Assembly (NCBI GenBank): GCA_964636225.1
Contig: CAZWQM010000021.1
Coordinates: forward strand, 1-24,589
Length of the DNA stretch: 24,589 nucleotides
Source: UBA1858 sp964636225
Lineage (GTDB): Bacteria > Pseudomonadota > Gammaproteobacteria > UBA4575
Direction of reading: 5' to 3'
Shown: positions 17,544 through 24,589 of the stretch, in pieces
How positions within the stretch are numbered: the stretch's first letter is position 1
How the letters are laid out: each line of letters begins with the position of its first letter
Notes under the pieces: generated by a model
The model's input: the letters and a program-made list of their open reading frames with translations, nothing else
Told to the model about the DNA's origin: nothing
The model's database searches: none
Made by a program: the position numbers and the translations under genes

Positions 17544-18884
17544 TCAGGCCGCACTCTCGTTTGAGACGACGGATGCAATCTGCTCGGCCAACGTTCGAAC
17601 CTGGGACGCATCCACACCTTCAACCATCACTCGGATGAGCGGTTCTGTTCCCGAAGGCCTTAGTAACACCCTGCCGTTATCTGCTAATTGGGATTTGGCA
17701 TCATTAACAGCTTCCTGAATGTCTTTTGATTTTGAGATATCTATTTTCTGCTTGATAGGTACATTAAGCAGTGTTTGAGGATATTTACTCATACCTTGTT
17801 TGGCATCACGCAGATTGATTCCTTCATCAACTAGCACCTCAAGTACCTGAAGCGCTGCAACAATGGCATCTCCGGTGGACGTTCTATCCAGGCAAATAAT
17901 ATGTCCGGATGACTCACCACCCAACTCCCAGGCTTGTTGCTGAAGCATTTCAAGCACATATCGATCGCCTACAGCAGCGCGCATAAATTCTATGTTCTGC
18001 CGTTTTAGTGCGTGTTCCAACCCAAGGTTAGACATCAGCGTACCCACTATACCGCCTTTTAATGAATGTTTGCGCTTGCGTGCCGTACCAATCACGTAAA
18101 GCAGCTCATCTCCATCGACCACTTCACCGTTTTCATCCACCATAATCAGACGATCTCCATCACCGTCCATGGCAATACCGAGATTAGCGTGATGTTCAAT
18201 CAGGGCCATGCGTAATTGTTTAGGGTCCGTGGCTCCGCACTGGTGGTTTATATTCACACCATTGGGTTGAGTACCAATACTGACAACTTCAGCGCCCAAT
18301 TCACGAAACACACTGGGCGCTACGTGATATGTGGCACCATGCGCGCAATCAATAACTATTTTAAGCCCTTTAAGGCGCACATTATTACTAATGGTACTTT
18401 TACAAAATTCGATATAACGACCCGCTGCATCGCGTATTCTTTCTACTTTGCCTAACAGATCTGAACTCACCGTCGTTAATGGCTTTTCCATTTCTTCTTC
18501 GATACGTTGTTCAATCTCATCAGGAAGTTTGGTTCCCTCGGAAGAGAAGAATTTCACGCCGTTATCATAATAAGGGTTATGCGAGGCACTGATAACAATG
18601 CCGGCTGAAGCACGCAAGGTTGTAGTCAAATAAGCAATTGCAGGCGTAGGCATAGGACCCAACAGTCGACTGTTCACGCCGGCCGCTGATAGTCCAGCTT
18701 CCAATACGGATTCCAGCATGTATCCGGAAATACGTGTGTCTTTTCCAATTAGCACCAGATTATTTCCTTCTTCACATAAAACTTTACCGGCAGCCCAGCC
18801 CAGTTTTAAAACGAATTCAGGCGTCATTACACCATCGCCAACACGACCACGAATGCCATCAGTGCCAAAATATTTTCTTTTCAT
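17544..18884 (-). CDS. glmM: Phosphoglucosamine mutase
   Basis: Converts glucosamine 6-phosphate to glucosamine 1-phosphate for UDP-N-acetylglucosamine, and so for peptidoglycan and lipopolysaccharide. At 446 aa it has normal length. The alpha-D-phosphohexomutase elements are visible in order: KYFGTDGIRG (4-13), the active-site phosphoserine loop GIVISASHNPYYDNGVKFF with S101, the metal loop DGDGDR (240-245), the sugar loop GGESSGH, and the phosphate loop RPSGTEPLIRVMVEG near the C-terminus. It follows ftsH directly; folP, which usually sits between them, is missing. The 144-nt gap carries the ftsH terminator, so glmM presumably has its own promoter within 18885-18969. Confidence 0.97.
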   Translation of the reverse strand: MKRKYFGTDGIRGRVGDGVMTPEFVLKLGWAAGKVLCEEGNNLVLIGKDTRISGYMLESVLEAGLSAAGVNSRLLGPMPTPAIAYLTTTLRASAGIVISASHNPYYDNGVKFFSSEGTKLPDEIEQRIEEEMEKPLTTVSSDLLGKVERIRDAAGRYIEFCKSTISNNVRLKGLKIVIDCAHGATYHVAPSVFRELGAEVVSIGTQPNGVNINHQCGATDPKQLRMALIEHHANLGIAMDGDGDRLIMVDENGEVVDGDELLYVIGTARKRKHSLKGGIVGTLMSNLGLEHALKRQNIEFMRAAVGDRYVLEMLQQQAWELGGESSGHIICLDRTSTGDAIVAALQVLEVLVDEGINLRDAKQGMSKYPQTLLNVPIKQKIDISKSKDIQEAVNDAKSQLADNGRVLLRPSGTEPLIRVMVEGVDASQVRTLAEQIASVVSNESAA

Positions 18885-18969
18885 TTTAATATCAGGATTA
18901 TTTTGAATAATTACTTAACTTTACTCAGCAAACGTACTGCTTTCTACACATTTCGTCAGTGATCCAGTC

Positions 18970-19020
18970 AGTACAAATCAAAAAAGGCCCGCAAAATGCG
19001 GGCCTTTTTTGATTTGTACT
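18970..19020 (-). terminator. Very long perfect hairpin terminator after ftsH
   Basis: Two arms of 23 nt (18970-18992 and 18998-19020) are exact reverse complements around the 5-nt loop AAAAT. The core GGCCCGC/GCGGGCC with flanking A6/T6 runs is a textbook intrinsic terminator working on either strand. The outer ATC...GAT part extends the pairing another 10 bp. It lies 8 nt after the ftsH stop, within the gap where folP is normally found. Confidence 0.9.
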
Positions 19021-19028
19021 TTTGTATT

Positions 19029-20945
19029 TTAGTGCAGACTTGCTGGGCCTCCAATCGGACCGGGTTTATCCACATTCGCCGTGGCTGGATTGCCGCCCTG
19101 ATCAGGCTCGTCGTCTTCCCAGTCTTTTGGTGCACGCGGTACCTTGCCCTCCATAATGTCGTCAATCTGCTCACTATCAATGGTTTCGTACTTAATCAAC
19201 GCTTCCGCCATGACGTGCAATTTATCCAGATTTCCCGTCAAAATGGTTTTAGCACGATCGTAATTAGTATCAATGATTTTTCTTACTTCACCATCAATCG
19301 TATGTGCTGTTTCATCCGACACTGTCTTACGCTGCGTCACGGAATGACCCAGAAAGACTTCGCCATCTTCTTCACTGTAAGCCAGTGGTCCCATTTTTTC
19401 TGACAGTCCCCACTTGGTGACCATGCCACGGGCAATATCCGTCGCCCGTTCAATATCATTGGAGGCACCTGTAGTAACCGCTTCCGGACCAAATATAATT
19501 TCCTCGGCCAGACGTCCACCAAACAGCGTCGATATTTGACATTCCAGACGTTGTTTACTGTGACTGTAGCGATCCTCCTCGGGCAAAAACATGGTGACAC
19601 CCAGTGCACGTCCACGCGGAATAATTGTAACTTTATACACAGGATCATGCTCAGGCATTAAGCGACCCACTATGGCATGACCTGCCTCATGATACGCAGT
19701 AAGTTTTTTCTCATCGTCACTCATTACCATGGACTTGCGTTCAGAGCCCATAATGATTTTATCTTTGGCACGTTCAAATTCGTTCATCTCCACATTGCGC
19801 TTGTTGGCACGTGCTGCAAATAATGCCGCTTCATTCACAAGGTTGGCCAAATCCGCACCCGAGAAACCAGGAGTGCCGCGCGCAATAAGATCTGCACGTA
19901 CATCTTTACCCAGCGGAACTTTACGCATATGTACTTTAAGAATCTGCTCACGCCCTCTTAGATCAGGCAATGGCACAGTCACCTGGCGGTCAAAACGCCC
20001 CGGTCTTAATAGTGCCGGATCCAGTACGTCTGGTCGGTTTGTGGCTGCGATGACAATGACACCTTCGCTGCCTTCAAAACCGTCCATTTCAACAAGTAAT
20101 TGGTTTAGAGTTTGCTCGCGCTCATCATGACCACCACCTAAGCCGGCACCACGATGACGACCCACGGCGTCAATCTCATCAATAAAGATAATGCATGGCG
20201 CATGCTTTTTCGCCTGTGCAAACATGTCGCGCACACGTGAGGCACCCACACCGACAAACATTTCAACGAAGTCCGAACCGGAAATAGTAAAGAACGGGAC
20301 TTTGGCTTCACCAGCAATGGCTTTGGCCAAAAGAGTTTTACCGGTACCCGGGGAACCCACCATTAAAACACCGCGAGGAATTTTCCCTCCCAGCTTTTGG
20401 AACTTGCTGGGATCTCGCAGGAATTCGACTAATTCAGAAACCTCATCCTTGGCTTCTTCTACGCCCGCCACATCCGCGAAAGTGACTTTGATTTGGTCTT
20501 CACTCATCAGGCGCGCCTTGCTTTTGCCAAACGACATGGCACCACGCGAGCCACCACCTCCCTGCATCTGGCGCATGACGAAAATCCACACACCAATCAG
20601 CAATAACATTGGGAACCAGCTGATAAAGATATCTACCAGGATAGAACGGGACTGACCCGGGTTGGTTTGAATGACGACATTGTTATCGAGCAATTCGTCA
20701 ACCAGCTTATCATCATTGGGGTTATAGACAGTGAATTTTTCACCGCTTGTTCGAACACCGTTAATTGTTCGGTTATCAGACTCGATAGTAACCTCACGAA
20801 CTAGTCCTGATCGAACATCTTCTACAAATTGGGAATACGACAGCTGTGCCGTTTGTTTGTTTGTTTTCGTGAAATTATTAAAGACCGACATCAGTACCAC
20901 GACTATGACGGCCCATAAAATTAAATTTTTCACCATATCATTCAT
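19029..20945 (-). CDS. ftsH: ATP-dependent zinc metalloprotease FtsH
   Basis: Membrane-anchored AAA+ protease that degrades misfolded membrane proteins and regulators such as LpxC in relatives. It has 638 aa. Layout: membrane helix 1 (about 6-22), a periplasmic domain, membrane helix 2 (about 104-124), the AAA domain with Walker A GSPGTGKT (197-204), pore loop FVGVG (230-234) and Walker B FIDEIDA (254-260), the SRH region ATNRPDVLDPALLRPGRFDR, then the zinc site HEAGH (419-423). The C-terminus ends in a Gly/Pro-rich tail. The start ATG at 20945 is preceded by GAGGTG, a good ribosome site. The usual order rlmE-ftsH is kept. Confidence 0.98.
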   Translation of the reverse strand: MNDMVKNLILWAVIVVVLMSVFNNFTKTNKQTAQLSYSQFVEDVRSGLVREVTIESDNRTINGVRTSGEKFTVYNPNDDKLVDELLDNNVVIQTNPGQSRSILVDIFISWFPMLLLIGVWIFVMRQMQGGGGSRGAMSFGKSKARLMSEDQIKVTFADVAGVEEAKDEVSELVEFLRDPSKFQKLGGKIPRGVLMVGSPGTGKTLLAKAIAGEAKVPFFTISGSDFVEMFVGVGASRVRDMFAQAKKHAPCIIFIDEIDAVGRHRGAGLGGGHDEREQTLNQLLVEMDGFEGSEGVIVIAATNRPDVLDPALLRPGRFDRQVTVPLPDLRGREQILKVHMRKVPLGKDVRADLIARGTPGFSGADLANLVNEAALFAARANKRNVEMNEFERAKDKIIMGSERKSMVMSDDEKKLTAYHEAGHAIVGRLMPEHDPVYKVTIIPRGRALGVTMFLPEEDRYSHSKQRLECQISTLFGGRLAEEIIFGPEAVTTGASNDIERATDIARGMVTKWGLSEKMGPLAYSEEDGEVFLGHSVTQRKTVSDETAHTIDGEVRKIIDTNYDRAKTILTGNLDKLHVMAEALIKYETIDSEQIDDIMEGKVPRAPKDWEDDEPDQGGNPATANVDKPGPIGGPASLH

Positions 20946-21000
20946 CTAACACCTCAATGGGATCACGCTGCTTCCTTGTGAAAATGACTCTACTATAACT

Positions 21001-21624
21001 CTATAACTCAAATTCTCGACCGATCGCATACATCTCACGACTTTCTTTTCTAGACGCTTGCGGTTTAAACGTTGTGACATGTTTAAAGCTTGTACGCAAA
21101 TCCTGTATATACTCTGTATATCCTTTGCCCTGAAATAGCTTAACGGCAAAAACACCACCTTCTGCAAGGTGTTGTTTGGCAAAGTCTAACGCAAGTTCCG
21201 CTAAATACATGGATTTGGGCTGATCGACGACCTTGTTACCAGATATATTGGGGGCAATATCGGATAATACAAGGTCTACAGGTCGTTTATTTAGCGAACT
21301 CACTAATTCTTCCAGGGTTTCATCTTCAGTAAAATCCCCTTGAATAATATGGACTCCAGGAATAGGTTCCATTGCCAGAATATCCAGACCGATCACTTTC
21401 CCCGATGTTGCCGGCACATTTCTCACAATATACTGGCACCAAGCTCCCGGCGCAGCACCCAGATCGACAATAAATTGATCACTGCGAAAAATCTGGTACT
21501 TGGCATCAATTTCTTGAAGCTTATAGACGGCCCGTGAACGATAACCCTCAGATTTAGCCTTAGTGACATAAGGGTCTTTGCTTTGTCGATTGATCCAGCG
21601 GGAACTGCTTTTACTACGCGCCAC
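21001..21624 (-). CDS. rlmE: 23S rRNA (uridine-2'-O)-methyltransferase RlmE (FtsJ/RrmJ)
   Basis: SAM-dependent methyltransferase that modifies U2552 in the 23S rRNA A-loop in E. coli. It has 207 aa. The SAM motif VDLGAAPGAW (53-62) and the K-D-K-E catalytic set are visible: K35 (RAVYKL), D122 (LSDIAPN), K162 (AVKLFQG) and E194 (SRKESREMY). The start is GTG at 21624, the only candidate in the right place, with only a weak ribosome site. It lies 11 nt after greA; the usual neighbour yhbY is absent. The gene ends with an 8-bp tandem repeat (CTATAACT, 20993-21008) overlapping its stop. Confidence 0.95.
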   Translation of the reverse strand: MARSKSSSRWINRQSKDPYVTKAKSEGYRSRAVYKLQEIDAKYQIFRSDQFIVDLGAAPGAWCQYIVRNVPATSGKVIGLDILAMEPIPGVHIIQGDFTEDETLEELVSSLNKRPVDLVLSDIAPNISGNKVVDQPKSMYLAELALDFAKQHLAEGGVFAVKLFQGKGYTEYIQDLRTSFKHVTTFKPQASRKESREMYAIGREFEL

Positions 21625-21635
21625 AATTAGAAAGG

Positions 21636-22112
21636 TTAAATATATCGCAAATCAAGTATTTCGTATTCTTTTTCGCCACCAGGTGCAATTACTGTCGCGA
21701 TATCACCGACATTTTTGCCAATCAGTGCGCGCGCGATGGGCGAAGTCACAGAAATCATATTCTGTTTGATATCAGCTTCATCCTCACCAACTATCTGATA
21801 ACAAACTTCATCGCCAGTTTCTTGATCGGCCAGATCTACCGTTGCACCAAACACAATACGCCCTCCAGTATCGAGTTTAGTGACGTCAATAATTTCTGCG
21901 TTGGAAAGGATTCCATCAATATACTGAATACGACCTTCAATGAAACTCTGCTGCTCTCGAGCCGCGTGATATTCAGCATTTTCTTTGAGATCGCCATGTT
22001 CTCGCGCAGTGGAAATGGCCTCGATAACACGAGGACGATCCACTGACTTAAGCCGTTTTAATTCATCACGCAGATTTTGCGCACCGCGCGCAGTGATAGG
22101 TACTTTGTTCAT
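21636..22112 (-). CDS. greA: Transcription elongation factor GreA
   Basis: Cleavage factor that enters the RNA polymerase secondary channel and rescues backtracked complexes. It has 158 aa, the exact family length. The N-terminal coiled coil (about 1-75) carries the catalytic acidic tip HGDLKENAEYHAAREQQ with D41 and E44. The C-terminal FKBP-like domain begins near residue 80 and includes SPIARALIGKNVGD. It lies 21 nt after the carB stop, the common carAB-greA arrangement. Intact. Confidence 0.98.
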   Translation of the reverse strand: MNKVPITARGAQNLRDELKRLKSVDRPRVIEAISTAREHGDLKENAEYHAAREQQSFIEGRIQYIDGILSNAEIIDVTKLDTGGRIVFGATVDLADQETGDEVCYQIVGEDEADIKQNMISVTSPIARALIGKNVGDIATVIAPGGEKEYEILDLRYI

Positions 22113-22133
22113 GCTTATCGTTGATTTAATTCT

Positions 22134-24589
22134 TTAATGTACTAGCTGCGCATGCAGATCATGCAAAGGATAAACATCACTATTTGATCCCTGCTTAATT
22201 GCTTCTATAAGAGCCCATGCACCGGTTATTGTTGTCGTGTAACAAACTCTTTTCTGTAAGGCTTTACGACGTATAGTAAACGAATCCGCAATCGCTTGCT
22301 TACCCTCAGTAGTATTCACGATCAAATCAATTTTTCCGTCGATGATCATATCGACAATATGAGGCCGGCCTTGCATGACTTTGTTGACATGTTTGCAGGG
22401 GATCTGTTTGGATTCCAGAAAGCTGGCGGTGCCATCAGTGGCCACGATTTCAAAGCCCAGTACGTTTAATTCCTTGGCTACCTTGGCAGTTTGTTCTTTA
22501 TCTGCATCTCGCACACTGATAAATACCTGACCCGACAAAGGCAAGTCAACACCGGCTGCCAATTGCGATTTGGCAAAGGCTTCGCCAAACGTTTTACCTA
22601 CACCCATAACTTCTCCGGTAGATTTCATTTCAGGTCCAAGTATGGGATCCACACCGACAAACTTCATGAAAGGAAATACCGCTTCTTTTACTGAGAAATG
22701 TTGTGGAACAATTTCAGTACTAATGTTTTGCTCTCTAAGAGACATTCCAGCCATGCAGCGAGCCGCAATCTTGGCCAACGGCAACCCTATGGATTTAGAA
22801 ACAAAAGGTACAGTACGTGAAGCACGCGGATTCACCTCCAAAAGATAGACATCCTCGCCTTTTACCGCAAACTGAATATTCATCAGTCCTACCACATCAA
22901 GACCAAATGCAAGCTTGCGAGTCATCTCCTTTAACTTGACCTGCATATTTGCAGATAAAGTATGTGGCGGCAGTGAACAGGCAGAATCGCCTGAGTGTAT
23001 CCCCGCCTGCTCAATGTGTTCCATGATGCCGGCAACAAACACTTCCTTTCCATCGCAGATAGCATCAACATCAATTTCTATGGCATCAGATAAGAATCGG
23101 TCTAGCAACACAGGTGAATCATTGGATACCGAAACTGCGGTGTTCATATAATGCAATAAGTCATCATCATTATGCACAATTTCCATAGCACGGCCGCCCA
23201 ATACATAAGAAGGCCTCACTACAAGAGGATAGCCAATTTTATTAGCTAAAGGCACGGCTTGTTCCACTGTACGCGCGGTGGCATTGGGTGGCTGTAACAG
23301 TTCAAGTTTATTTACTAGCGCCTGAAAACGTTCCCGATCTTCCGCCAAATCTATGCAATCCGGACTGGTACCAATAATAGGCACGCCCGCCGCTTCCAGA
23401 TCACGCGCAAGCTTTAAAGGAGTTTGTCCACCAAACTGGACGATTACACCTGTGGGTTGCTCAATACGACAAATTTCCAATACATCTTCCAACACAAGAG
23501 GGTCGAAATATAATCGGTCCGAAGTATCATAATCGGTTGAGACCGTCTCTGGATTGCAATTCACCATAATGGTTTCATAACCATCTTCACGCATGGCAAG
23601 CGCGGCATGTACACAACAGTAATCGAATTCAATGCCCTGACCAATTCGGTTAGGACCGCCTCCTAGTACCATAATTTTTTTCTTATTTGACACCTCGGCT
23701 TCGCACTCAATCTCGTACGTTGAATACATATAGGCTGTACTGGTTGAGAATTCTGCCGCACAGGTATCTACACGTTTATAAACAGGTCGTACCGAATGTT
23801 TCCATCGATATTCGCGCACGCTGGATTCCGTCTCACCTTTAATTAGTTGCGCGATACGGCGATCCGAAAAACCTTTCTGTTTAATCTCAAATAATTCTTC
23901 TGGGCTTATCTGTTCGAGTGCTTTTGTCGAGATTGTTTTTTCCAGATCGATCAGCTGTTTCATTTGCGTCAAAAACCACGGATCCACGGCAGTCATGGAA
24001 TATAATTTTTCAACTTCATAACCCTCACGCATGGCATCAGCAATAAACCATACGCGACTCGGTCCGGTTTCCAGCAAACGCTCATCCAGTTCACGCGCCC
24101 AGTCAGGATGTGTTTTATCAATCACGGGATTTAATCCATCCATACCAGTCTCGAGACCACGCAAGGCCTTTTGAAACGATTCCTGGAAGGTGCGTCCGAT
24201 AGCCATCACCTCGCCCACGGATTTCATTTGTGTTCCAAGGATTGCAGGAGCTTGCGGGAATTTTTCAAATGCAAAGCGGGGTATTTTGGTAACCACATAA
24301 TCGATTGTCGGTTCAAACGAGGCCGGTGTAGCTCCTCCTGTGATTTCGTTATCTAACTCATCCAGCGTATATCCCACCGCAAGTTTTGCAGCCACTTTAG
24401 CAATTGGGAACCCGGTCGCTTTGGATGCCAAAGCGGATGAGCGTGAAACACGTGGATTCATTTCAATCACAATCAGGCGACCATCTTTTGGATTCACTGA
24501 AAACTGAACATTGGATCCACCCGTATCTACACCGATTTTGCGCAATACTGCCAGAGAGGCATTACGCATAATTTGGTATTCTTTATCGG
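22134..24589 (-). CDS. carB: Carbamoyl-phosphate synthase large subunit, 5' end outside window
   Basis: Makes carbamoyl phosphate from bicarbonate, ammonia (supplied by CarA) and two ATP for pyrimidine and arginine synthesis, in the cytoplasm. About 817 C-terminal codons are visible; by comparison with the 1073-aa E. coli protein, roughly the first 256 are missing. The frame is open to the window edge, starting DKEYQIMRNAS. Visible parts: the end of the first ATP-grasp unit (GGSNVQFSVNPKDGRLIVIEMNPR), the oligomerisation domain, the second half beginning VLGGGPNRIGQGIEFDYC, its ATP-grasp (VRPSYVLGGRAMEIV, EVNPRASRTVPFVSK), and the C-terminal MGS-like regulatory domain (about the last 130 residues). 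No defect seen. Confidence 0.97.
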   Translation of the reverse strand, partial: DKEYQIMRNASLAVLRKIGVDTGGSNVQFSVNPKDGRLIVIEMNPRVSRSSALASKATGFPIAKVAAKLAVGYTLDELDNEITGGATPASFEPTIDYVVTKIPRFAFEKFPQAPAILGTQMKSVGEVMAIGRTFQESFQKALRGLETGMDGLNPVIDKTHPDWARELDERLLETGPSRVWFIADAMREGYEVEKLYSMTAVDPWFLTQMKQLIDLEKTISTKALEQISPEELFEIKQKGFSDRRIAQLIKGETESSVREYRWKHSVRPVYKRVDTCAAEFSTSTAYMYSTYEIECEAEVSNKKKIMVLGGGPNRIGQGIEFDYCCVHAALAMREDGYETIMVNCNPETVSTDYDTSDRLYFDPLVLEDVLEICRIEQPTGVIVQFGGQTPLKLARDLEAAGVPIIGTSPDCIDLAEDRERFQALVNKLELLQPPNATARTVEQAVPLANKIGYPLVVRPSYVLGGRAMEIVHNDDDLLHYMNTAVSVSNDSPVLLDRFLSDAIEIDVDAICDGKEVFVAGIMEHIEQAGIHSGDSACSLPPHTLSANMQVKLKEMTRKLAFGLDVVGLMNIQFAVKGEDVYLLEVNPRASRTVPFVSKSIGLPLAKIAARCMAGMSLREQNISTEIVPQHFSVKEAVFPFMKFVGVDPILGPEMKSTGEVMGVGKTFGEAFAKSQLAAGVDLPLSGQVFISVRDADKEQTAKVAKELNVLGFEIVATDGTASFLESKQIPCKHVNKVMQGRPHIVDMIIDGKIDLIVNTTEGKQAIADSFTIRRKALQKRVCYTTTITGAWALIEAIKQGSNSDVYPLHDLHAQLVH

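Overview
This window is one long, single-direction block: every gene I can support lies on the minus strand. Gene content and order point to a gammaproteobacterium with moderate GC. Read in the direction of transcription (from high to low coordinates) the order is carB (5' end outside the window) - greA - rlmE - ftsH - glmM - tpiA - secG - tRNA-Leu(GAG) - decayed PEP-CTERM gene - nuoABCDEFGHIJKLMN - tRNA-fMet (3' end outside the window). The chain carB-greA-rlmE-ftsH-glmM-tpiA-secG-tRNA-Leu and a following tRNA-fMet is the well known gammaproteobacterial housekeeping neighbourhood that normally leads into rimP-nusA-infB. The separate nuoC and nuoD genes (fused in Enterobacterales) and the complete nuo operon placed between the two tRNA genes suggest a lineage outside Enterobacterales. 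I cannot name a genus.

Region 22134-24589 holds the C-terminal three quarters of carbamoyl-phosphate synthase large subunit. Region 19029-22112 holds transcript cleavage factor GreA, the 23S rRNA 2'-O-methyltransferase RlmE and the membrane protease FtsH. It ends in an unusually long perfect hairpin (18970-19020). Region 16107-18884 holds phosphoglucosamine mutase, triosephosphate isomerase and SecG. The gene yhbY, usual between greA and rlmE, and folP, usual between ftsH and glmM, are both absent here.

Region 14657-16106 is the only accessory-looking part. It contains tRNA-Leu(GAG), about 390 AT-rich bases without a gene, a PEP-CTERM-type exported-protein gene broken by a nonsense codon, a frameshift and loss of a start codon, its terminator, and the probable nuo promoter region.

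Region 169-14656 is the complete 14-gene nuo operon for the proton-pumping NADH:quinone oxidoreductase (complex I), all genes intact and tightly packed. NuoEFG form the NADH-oxidising module, NuoBCDI the quinone-reducing connecting module, and NuoAHJKLMN the membrane proton-pumping arm. All expected cofactor ligands are visible except those of the optional N7 iron-sulfur cluster in NuoG.

I do not see an undescribed multi-gene system here. The points most worth a second look are the broken PEP-CTERM gene with a possible +1 slippery site (CCC TAG), the missing yhbY and folP, the 23-bp perfect terminator hairpin, and small secG-like repeats beside tRNA-Leu.
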